NCBI GenBank assembly: GCA_005882525.1
Contig: VBGO01000247.1
Coordinates: 1-13,723, forward strand
Reading direction: 5' to 3'
Origin: Chloroflexota bacterium
Lineage (GTDB): Bacteria > Chloroflexota > Dormibacteria > CF-121
Length of the DNA: 13,723 bases
Shown one piece after another: positions 8,979-13,723 of the stretch. Within the stretch, counting starts at the first letter, position 1, and the number at the start of each line of letters is the position of its first letter. The position numbers and the translations under genes are program-made. Under the pieces are notes generated by a model, which saw only the letters and a list, made by a program, of their open reading frames with translations, had not been told where the DNA came from and made no database searches.

Positions 8979-9677
8979 ATGAAGGCTGAAGCGGGAACTA
9001 AGGTTCGACCTCGCTTTTCCGGGTGGCCCAAGCCGGCGCTGCGGTTCTTTCGCGGCCTCAAGCAGGACAACAGCAAGGCCTACTTCGAGGCCAACCGGCA
9101 GGTCTACGAAGAGCAGGTGCGACAACCGATGGAGGCGCTGGTCGCCGAGCTCGAGCGCGACGTCGGGCCGGGCCTGACGAGCAAGGTCTTCCGTCTCAAT
9201 CGCGACCTCCGATTCTCTCCAGACAAGCGGCCCTACAAAGAGCATCTCGGAGCGTTCCTCATGTCCAACGCCCGCGCCAATGGGGTGTACCTGCAGATCT
9301 CGGACGACGGCCTCTATATCGCCATCGGCTGCCACGAGATGGCGCCCGATCAGCTCACGCGTTTCCGCGACGCCGTCGCGGCGCCGGGGGGTTCGAAGCT
9401 GGCTCGGATCGTCGCCGCCCTGCTCGAGGACGGCTATCACGTAGGCGAACCGCACTTCAAGCGCGTGCCGGTCGGTTACCAGGCCGATCACCCGCGCGCG
9501 GACCTGCTGCGACGCAATGGGCTGATGGCGAGCCGGAACTGGAAGCCAGGCTCCTGGCTGCACAGCACCGAGGCGAAGGACCGTGTCCGCAGCGTCATCG
9601 CCGACAGCAAGCCGCTTACCAGCTGGCTCGAAACCCAGGTGGGTCCCAGCCGGCTCCCGCCGCGGCCAACGCGCTGA
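8979..9677 (+). CDS. DUF2461 family protein (TIGR02453-like)
   Basis: This 232-residue cytosolic protein of the DUF2461 family is of usual length. The family motifs are easy to see: RFFRGLKQDNSKAYFEANR near the N-terminus, YEEQVRQPMEALVAELE, then FRLNRDLRFSPDKRPYKEHL and GVYLQISDDGLYIAIGCHEM. The C-terminal part contains the PHFKRVPVGYQADHPRADLL segment and a YHVG strand. The biochemical role of the family is not established as far as I know. Its start is supported by a strong GAGGAGG. It stands alone between a divergent membrane gene and the antiporter 40 nt downstream. No frameshift or missing segment is apparent, unlike several neighbours. Confidence 0.9.
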   Translation: MKAEAGTKVRPRFSGWPKPALRFFRGLKQDNSKAYFEANRQVYEEQVRQPMEALVAELERDVGPGLTSKVFRLNRDLRFSPDKRPYKEHLGAFLMSNARANGVYLQISDDGLYIAIGCHEMAPDQLTRFRDAVAAPGGSKLARIVAALLEDGYHVGEPHFKRVPVGYQADHPRADLLRRNGLMASRNWKPGSWLHSTEAKDRVRSVIADSKPLTSWLETQVGPSRLPPRPTR

Positions 9678-9717
9678 TCGGGCATCGTCCCGTAACCGCG
9701 GTCGATTGAGGCGCTGA

Positions 9718-10875
9718 GTGGAGACGACGGCGCCGGCCATCTTCGAGATCGGTTTTGTCCTGCTCGTCGCCGCGATTGCCGGCTGGCTGGCTCGACGCGC
9801 CGGGCTACCGGCGGTGCTCGGCTACCTGGCGACCGGGCTGATCATGTCCCCCTTCACGCCGGGCTATGTCGCGGACCGCCATCAGCTGCAGATCTTCGCC
9901 GATGTCGGGGTGGTCCTGCTCCTCTTCGAAGTCGGCATCGAACTGGATCTCGCCGAGTTGGGGCGAGAGCGGGGAAGCCTCTTCTGGGTGGCGCCCCTGC
10001 AGACGGTCCTCACCGGCGCCATCTCCGCCGCGGTTGGGTTGCTTCTCGGACTCCGGCTGGGCGGCGCAGTCTTGCTCGGCCTCTGTATCGCCCTCTCCTC
10101 CAGCGTGGTGGTGGTCAACATCACGCGGAGCCGGCGGCGAACCACCAACGCGGCGACGGACCACGTGCTGCTCGGCTGGAGCGTGCTGCAGGACGTGGCC
10201 GGCGTCATGATCGCGATCGTCGCCTTGATCGGGCTGCGACTCCAGGCCACCTCGGGTCTCGAGGCCGTCGAGCTGGTGTTGCTCTACGTGATCCTGGTGG
10301 TGATCGCCACCGGACTGCTGCCGCGCCTGCTGCGCCAACTCCACCAGGAGCACGATCTCTTCCTGATCGTCTCCGTGGCGGGGGCGCTCGCGCTCGCCGG
10401 CGTTGGCGCCCGTTTCTTCGGCATCCCGCTCGCCCTGGCCGCCTTCGTTTCCGGCCTCGCCATCAGTGAGAGCCGTGAAGCCACCGAGGCGCGGGAGCGA
10501 TTGCTCCCATTTCGCGATGTCTTCGCGGTCCTCTTCTTCGTGGCGATCGGCGCCTTGATCGATCCGGGCGCGCTGCGCAATGGGCTCGGCTGGCTGGCCC
10601 TCCTGCTCGGCCTGCTGGTGGTGGCCAAGATCGTTCCGACCTATCTCCTGGCCAGGCTCGGGCGCCTTCCCGGCCGGCCGCGACAGGTTGCCATCGGCCT
10701 CGGCCAGATCGGGGAGTTCAGTTTCGTCCTGGCCACCATCGGCGTCAGCCGCCAGGTGATTCCCGGCGAGCTCTATGCCGCGATCCTGTTCGCCGTCGTC
10801 GTCACCATCGCCGCCTCGACCTTGCTGGTCCGGCTTGGCTATCCCAGGGCGCCGGCCGCCCGAGCGACGAGCTAG
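9718..10875 (+). CDS. CPA2-family cation/proton antiporter (KefB/NapA type)
   Basis: This 385-residue integral membrane antiporter of the monovalent cation:proton antiporter-2 family exchanges K+ or Na+ for protons. Typical features are ARRAGLPAVLGYLATGLIMSP in the first helices, DVGVVLLLFEVGIELDL (62-78), SSSVVVVNI (127-135), the Gln158-Asp159 pair in WSVLQDVAGV expected at the ion-binding site, FFVAIGALIDPG (273-284), and GQIGEFSFVLATIG (329-342). It ends right after the membrane domain, with no TrkA-N/RCK regulatory domain, so it is a channel-domain-only form. The start is GTG 9718 with GAGG (9708-9711) 6 nt upstream. Physiological cation unknown. Confidence 0.9.
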   Translation: METTAPAIFEIGFVLLVAAIAGWLARRAGLPAVLGYLATGLIMSPFTPGYVADRHQLQIFADVGVVLLLFEVGIELDLAELGRERGSLFWVAPLQTVLTGAISAAVGLLLGLRLGGAVLLGLCIALSSSVVVVNITRSRRRTTNAATDHVLLGWSVLQDVAGVMIAIVALIGLRLQATSGLEAVELVLLYVILVVIATGLLPRLLRQLHQEHDLFLIVSVAGALALAGVGARFFGIPLALAAFVSGLAISESREATEARERLLPFRDVFAVLFFVAIGALIDPGALRNGLGWLALLLGLLVVAKIVPTYLLARLGRLPGRPRQVAIGLGQIGEFSFVLATIGVSRQVIPGELYAAILFAVVVTIAASTLLVRLGYPRAPAARATS

Positions 10876-10913
10876 AACTTCGCGAAGAACTCGACGACCC
10901 GGCTTTCGTCCTG
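10872..10913 (-). pseudogene. possible 3' remnant of a lost gene
   Basis: On the minus strand, 13 codons ending in TAG read QDESRVVEFFAKF and have the G/C-rich third positions of a coding gene. Immediately upstream (10914 onward) codon use loses that pattern and the DNA becomes AT-richer. Its stop overlaps the antiporter stop codon. The text resembles the last helix of many enzymes, but it is too short to name. A 20-codon ORF from an ATG at 10931-10933 exists formally, with TATAGG six nt upstream. I regard a gene relic as more likely than a microprotein. Confidence 0.25.
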
Positions 10914-11004
10914 AACAGGTGATCGACGTGGCATGCGAGACCTATACCTCTATATATATGAGGCTTCGAATCACCCGTTCCATGCCCGATAACGTCGAGC
11001 CGCG
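10914..11004. other. AT-rich intergenic stretch between convergent genes
   Basis: No gene is seen. This is the most AT-rich patch in the window and contains CCTC-TATATATAT-GAGG (10947-10963), an imperfect inverted repeat with a TA run. It may be a junction left by gene loss or a weak terminator between the antiporter and the OsmC gene. No T-tract terminator is evident. Confidence 0.4.
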
Positions 11005-11433
11005 CTAGGCGCCCGTTTCGACGCTGACCTGCACCGTGGTCGCGACCGCGACCGCTTTATAGAGCGGTCAATGGGTTTTGTAGTGGTCGACGAGGTCGAT
11101 GGCTTCGCCCTGAGTTGGGCCCGACAGCCGGAATCGGATCTCGATGCGCTGAAAGACTGAGGTATCGCGACGGTGGCGGACCGCTTCGATATCGGCTTCC
11201 ACACGATCGAGCCGAACTCCCGAATCCCGCGCCCGGCTCTGAACCAGCAACACGCCGCAGGCGGAAACGCCGGCCAGGAAAGCCTCGGCCGGAGTGATCT
11301 GCTCGCCCGGTCCCCCCAGGTGGGTGGGCTCGTCGATCACCAGTTGGTGATCGCGTACCTGGTTGACGGCCCGGCCCGGCGTCGCCGTACTCGCGGAATG
11401 AACGCGGTTCACCACCAGGTCATCAGCGGACAT
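11005..11433 (-). CDS. OsmC-family protein with in-frame TGA at the second redox Cys (possible selenoprotein)
   Basis: OsmC/Ohr proteins are small dimeric thiol peroxidases that use two cysteines. From ATG 11433 (GAGAGG 5 nt upstream) the frame gives RDHQLVIDEPTHLGG, then the first redox site AEAFLAGVSACGV with Cys59, then IEIRFRLSG. After residue 121 (DHYKTH) it meets TGA at 11070-11068. The same frame then continues with PLYKAVAVATTVQVSV and stops at TAG 11007-11005. The family reads CPxY at this point followed by just such a strand, so TGA replaces the second Cys (residue 122). Total length with readthrough is 142, as usual for OsmC. A stop would remove the last strand. It is either selenocysteine or a TGC-to-TGA nonsense change; without readthrough the CDS is 11068-11433. 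It follows the thioesterase, with the starts and stops overlapping. Confidence 0.8.
11033..11069 (-). promoter_or_regulatory. hairpins downstream of the OsmC TGA (bSECIS-like or terminator)
   Basis: Reading the minus strand, GACCGCT (11069-11063, its first G being the G of the TGA) pairs perfectly with AGCGGTC (11056-11050) around CTATAA. An alternative, mutually exclusive fold pairs 11052-11045 with 11040-11033 (one mismatch, two G-U pairs) around a CGCG loop, which starts 23 nt after the TGA. Bacterial SECIS elements are stem-loops close behind the UGA with a G early in the apical loop, and the second fold meets that loose rule. GC-rich DNA forms hairpins easily, and the first fold could equally be a terminator without a T-tract. 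Confidence 0.35.
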
Positions 11434-11808
11434 CCGAACCTCTCTTGACGTCGGCGGCGCGCTTCGATTGCACCTCGGCGAGGAGCGAGCGACCAGCTCG
11501 ACGTCATCGACGGCCGAGACCTCGAACGTGACACGGCGCCCCCCAGCCCCGACCACGCGCGCCGTGACCCGGACCTGCATTCCCACCGGTGTGGCCTTGA
11601 GGTGCTCGATGCTCAGGCGCGTGCCAACGGAAGCCTCGCCGGGCTCGAGCTGCTCGGCAATCGCGCGAACGGCGGCGGACTCGAACCAATGACACAGCAC
11701 GGGCGTCGCCAGCACCGTCACGCCGGCATTCTGGAACCGGTCGGCGCCGTGTTCCGGTCGGACGACCTGTTCGAGGCGCCCTTCCTGACCCGCACCGATC
11801 GACCTCAC
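11423..11808 (-). CDS. FlK-like (fluoroacetyl-CoA thioesterase family) hotdog thioesterase, frameshifted near the 3' end
   Basis: This is a hotdog-fold acyl-CoA thioesterase of the FlK family. With GTG 11808 as start, the catalytic triad of the family falls at Thr35 (LATPVL), Glu43 (FESAAV) and His69 (IEHLKATPVG). The spacings of 8 and 26 are the same as those of the FlK Thr42/Glu50/His76 triad. GRRVTFEVSAVDDVELVA follows, but the usual GxGTHxR strand is missing. Near 11482-11494 the coding sense jumps to another frame, which gives AEVQSKRAADVKRG and a TGA at 11425-11423, a natural family-like end. In the uninterrupted frame the product instead fuses out of register into the OsmC gene. A short frame-changing deletion is likely. 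Substrate unknown. Fluoroacetate specificity should not be assumed. Confidence 0.75.
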
Positions 11809-11815
11809 ACATGCC

Positions 11816-11821
11816 ACTCTA
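11816..11821 (-). promoter_or_regulatory. putative -10 box of the thioesterase-osmC pair, leaderless type
   Basis: TAGAGT on the minus strand, 7 nt before GTG 11808. No Shine-Dalgarno is present and no convincing -35 is seen. It matches the arrangement at the ABC exporter and the eCIS-like gene, and it supports 11808 over the farther upstream start at 11853. Confidence 0.4.
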
Positions 11822-11901
11822 AGGGCTGGCCAATTGAATCCGTGGAATTTCACCTTCGGGCACCAAGCCTTGCGCGAAAGGCACCCCTGCCCGTGGGCTC
11901 T

Positions 11902-11923
11902 CGTTCGCGAACGGACGTAGACT
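11902..11923 (+). promoter_or_regulatory. putative leaderless promoter with operator-like palindrome
   Basis: TAGACT (11918-11923) lies 6 nt before the GTG start at 11930. Four nt upstream of the box is a perfect 12-bp palindrome, CGTTCGCGAACG (11902-11913), placed where a repressor would block polymerase. The divergent thioesterase promoter is about 80 nt away, so the palindrome could influence both. Confidence 0.4.
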
Positions 11924-11929
11924 TGGCTC

Positions 11930-12298
11930 GTGACTGCTTCGGTGGTTGCGTTGGATCGTGCTCGGCCGCTTGACCTGCAGCATGCGCAACGGCCTCATCC
12001 GCGAACCCCTGGCCTCCCGCAAGGCTACCCTCAAATCAGCGCGATCATCGCTCTGCAGCGAGCTGCTGGCAACGGCGCAGTGACACAACTCTTGACCGAT
12101 CGCACTCAGCAGCATCGCCTTATCCCCTCCATCCCTTCCGCGATCACCGTGCAGCGCTGCGGGCCCGCAGCTTGCGACTGCAGCTCTTCAGAAACCTCCA
12201 TGGGGTTTTCAGACCTGCAGCGCCAAGCCGACAAGACGTCGTCCTCATCCTGTCCCCTGTCGAGGAAAGGCCTGACGCGATTGCAGAAGCAGCCGTGA
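11930..12298 (+). CDS. eCIS cargo-type N-terminal leader (5' part of a frameshifted gene)
   Basis: From GTG 11930 the frame encodes a Pro/Gln/Arg-rich N-terminus, then ALQRAAGNGAVTQLL (41-55), then TVQRCGPAACDC (73-84). These paired motifs, an LQRxAGNxAVxxLL helix and a VQR-Cys-rich segment, are ones I know from the N-termini of proteins encoded near extracellular contractile injection systems, often with DUF4157. They probably mark the protein as cargo. No DUF4157 HExxH-type domain is present here. After LQRQAD (residues 96-101, to about 12232) the frame loses sense and stops at 12298, while the downstream domain continues in the -1 frame. The part after residue about 101 should therefore be ignored. 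No structural eCIS gene (sheath, tube, baseplate) is in the window. Confidence 0.65.
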   Translation: MTASVVALDRARPLDLQHAQRPHPRTPGLPQGYPQISAIIALQRAAGNGAVTQLLTDRTQQHRLIPSIPSAITVQRCGPAACDCSSSETSMGFSDLQRQADKTSSSSCPLSRKGLTRLQKQP

Positions 12299-12966
12299 TG
12301 GCACCCGACGCACAGGTCGTCTTCGCGACGTCCCTCAAGGATATGGTCAAGCAGCTCAAAACCCTGAAAGCCCCGGTGAAGACGCTGTATTTCGTAGGAC
12401 ACTCGGACGCGGATGGCGACATCGTGTTCGAGACGAAGAAGACGCGGGATTTCGTCCCGGCCGAGAAGATTGCCAGAAGCGTCAAAGGTGTCGTTCAAGT
12501 CGAGAACATTGACTACCAGGGCTGCGCCGTGGCTGTGAGCCCCGGCGAGATCGACAAAGTACGAAAGGCACTCAACGCCAAAAAAGCTCGCGGATCGACC
12601 TGCGAGCTGGTGAGGCAGGTCGCCGGGCCGATAAAGGTCGGGAAGAAGTCGATCACCGACCGTCGCACATTCGATCTGGACAAGGGGGCAAACAGAAAGC
12701 TCTTTGACGCAGGACTCAAGAAGCTCCGTGATGCGTTCGGAGATGACAGGAAGAAGTGCATCACCAACGATTCGGAGGACGGCTACTTCCAGGCACATGG
12801 GAAGTTGATCGCCGTCTGGGCGAATCCCGAATCCATCGCCGGCAACAATGCATTCGACAAAAGTAAGTCCGTCTGTTACGGCGACTTGAAGACCGAGAAC
12901 GTGGATCCGTCGAAGAACCCTGTCATCGATGAGAACCAATGCAAGATCGTGGAAGTCGGTAAGTGA
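12172..12966 (+). CDS. caspase/CHAT-like putative effector domain (3' part of the same gene)
   Basis: The frame is open from TTG 12172, but sensible protein begins near 12235 with DVVLILSPVEE. An alternating strand/helix pattern follows. Strand TLYFVGHSDADGDIVF carries a His (codon 12400-12402), and 41 residues later strand VENIDYQGCAVAVSP carries a Cys (12523-12525). A strand-His-Gly/Ser and a strand-x-Cys at such spacing is the hallmark of clan CD cysteine peptidases (caspase, gingipain, CHAT). The C-terminal part contains further Cys residues (STCELV, KKCITN, SVCYGD, NQCKIV) that may form disulfides. I recall similar C-terminal domains on DUF4157 proteins, but the protease reading is inference. 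GC content is visibly lower, with AAG/AAA-rich codons, than in neighbours, which suggests transfer. No other gene is coupled to it. Confidence 0.7.
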   Translation: MRLQLFRNLHGVFRPAAPSRQDVVLILSPVEERPDAIAEAAVMAPDAQVVFATSLKDMVKQLKTLKAPVKTLYFVGHSDADGDIVFETKKTRDFVPAEKIARSVKGVVQVENIDYQGCAVAVSPGEIDKVRKALNAKKARGSTCELVRQVAGPIKVGKKSITDRRTFDLDKGANRKLFDAGLKKLRDAFGDDRKKCITNDSEDGYFQAHGKLIAVWANPESIAGNNAFDKSKSVCYGDLKTENVDPSKNPVIDENQCKIVEVGK

Positions 12967-12993
12967 GGCGCGGAGCGGGCGAGATTCGTACTC

Positions 12994-13008
12994 GCGAACC
13001 GGGTTCGC
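12994..13008. terminator. inverted repeat after the effector-like gene
   Basis: GCGAACC (12994-13000) and GGTTCGC (13002-13008) form a hairpin 28 nt after the TGA at 12964-12966. No T-tract follows, so a terminator role is uncertain. The rest of 12967-13101 shows no gene. Confidence 0.3.
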
Positions 13009-13101
13009 CGCGTGCTCGCAGCCGAACTTGCAACGCTTGTCGGCCTCCGAGTGGAGCCGCAGCCGTGTCCGAAGGTTAGGTCCGGCCTCTAGCGGCGGAT
13101 G

Positions 13102-13723
13102 CTAAGTCGCGCGAAATGGCGGTCTGTAGTGGGGGACGGCGCGAGTCGCATCGTTGACGGCTCCAACCAGGCGCGTGTACACCACCAGCCGGTCGCGGTA
13201 GGTGCGGTGATCCTGCAGGTACGGGCCGGCACAGGTAAGGAGGTTGAGATTCGCTAGTTTCGAAGGCCCAAAGACGGCAACGAGCGGGACAGCCTGGCGG
13301 TCGTACCGCCCGATCCTGACCACGGCGAAGCGCAACTGCCTCCCACTTGCGGTGGTGACGATGATGGCGTCGCCCGATCGCAACCGGCCCAAAGCCCAGA
13401 AGGCTGCCGGCTGCCCTGTGATCCCATCCAGGTGTCCGCCGATCACGGCGTTGCCGACCGAGCCCGGCGCGGAACCGCTCTCAAGCCAGCCGGCATCCGA
13501 CACGAACCGTGGCACCGCCATCGCACCATTTGCCAGGAGGCCAACGCTTTCCACCGGTGCGTCGATCCCTATAGCAGGGATGCTGATCTGAGCCGGAACA
13601 TCGTCCCGCAAAGCTGTTGCTGGCACGAAGTCGGGGGGCGGCATCGGCAGGTTCAGCCCGCGGCCCGCACCCGGGGGGCCGGGCACGCCAACCGAAAAGC
13701 ACTCGGGACCCGCATCGGTGTGC
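13102..13723 (-). CDS. sortase, probably class F-like, 5' end outside the window
   Basis: Sortases are membrane-anchored cysteine transpeptidases that join proteins to the cell envelope. The catalytic triad is visible: His in AVIGGHLDG, Cys in NLLTCAGPYL and Arg in YRDRLVVY. The fold is complete from ISIPAIGIDAPVESVGL to the C-terminus. The LLTC site, the GQPAAFWALGRLRSGD segment and the lack of a C-terminal helix resemble class F or related single-copy sortases of Actinobacteria and Chloroflexota. The frame is open to the right edge of the window (a Pro/Gly-rich linker), and no membrane anchor is seen, so the N-terminus lies outside. GTG 13686 is probably internal. No LPxTG-type substrate is evident in this window. 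Confidence 0.85.
   Translation of the reverse strand, partial: HTDAGPECFSVGVPGPPGAGRGLNLPMPPPDFVPATALRDDVPAQISIPAIGIDAPVESVGLLANGAMAVPRFVSDAGWLESGSAPGSVGNAVIGGHLDGITGQPAAFWALGRLRSGDAIIVTTASGRQLRFAVVRIGRYDRQAVPLVAVFGPSKLANLNLLTCAGPYLQDHRTYRDRLVVYTRLVGAVNDATRAVPHYRPPFRAT

Noticed and set aside
10958..11008. 16-codon plus-strand ORF in the AT-rich stretch
   Set aside because: It has no ribosome site, no coding bias and chance length.
11068..11853. A genuine thioesterase-OsmC fusion protein
   Set aside because: The linker lacks the thioesterase's last strand, and the proper ending is seen in another frame. The OsmC gene has its own ATG and a GAGAGG upstream, so the joint frame is accidental.
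11902..11913. LexA/SOS box
   Set aside because: The half-sites are GTTC then GAAC with two bases between, the reverse of the GAAC-N4-GTTC arrangement.
12106..12939. 277-residue open frame antisense to the effector-like gene
   Set aside because: It mirrors the coding frame. The plus strand shows a coherent fold pattern and a consistent Cys/His motif, and the minus frame shows no domain.

Overview
The window is GC-rich, densely packed bacterial DNA. It has a GTG-rich start-codon set, a sortase, and a mixture of Shine-Dalgarno-led genes and genes that look leaderless (a TANNNT box 6-7 nt before the start codon). These traits suggest a Terrabacteria lineage such as Chloroflexota or Candidatus Dormiibacterota. 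This is inferred from gene style only, because the window has no rRNA or other marker gene.

Layout: (1) 3-1301 is the 3' part of an ABC-2 type exporter permease. (2) 1314-2642 is a type II citrate synthase whose last codons run through a REP-like hairpin. (3) On the minus strand, 5534 to 2631 is a tight moxR / DUF58 / BatA-like VWA operon, an AAA+ chaperone with two von Willebrand A proteins. (4) Divergent from it, 5671-7738 is a type I ABC exporter broken by a frameshift near 6541, followed with a 4-nt overlap by an EamA-type transporter (7735-8649) that appears to lack one membrane helix. (5) Next come a small three-helix membrane protein (minus), a DUF2461 protein and a CPA2 cation/proton antiporter. 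(6) A minus-strand pair encodes a FlK-like thioesterase (frameshifted) and an OsmC-family protein. (7) Divergent from that pair, 11930-12966 is an orphan gene with an extracellular contractile injection system (eCIS) cargo-style N-terminus joined, across a frameshift, to a domain with a caspase/CHAT-like His...Cys pair. (8) The window ends inside a minus-strand sortase.

The two strongest signals lie in 11005-12966. First, the OsmC frame meets a TGA exactly where the family's second redox cysteine should be. The frame then continues for 20 family-like codons and hairpins follow the TGA, so this is either a selenocysteine codon or a nonsense mutation. Second, the eCIS-like cargo gene is a candidate injected or surface-acting cysteine-protease-like effector with lower GC than its neighbours.

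Four genes here (ABC exporter, EamA, thioesterase, eCIS-like cargo) carry small length lesions. The region is therefore either decaying or contains assembly errors, and that caveat applies to the selenocysteine idea as well.
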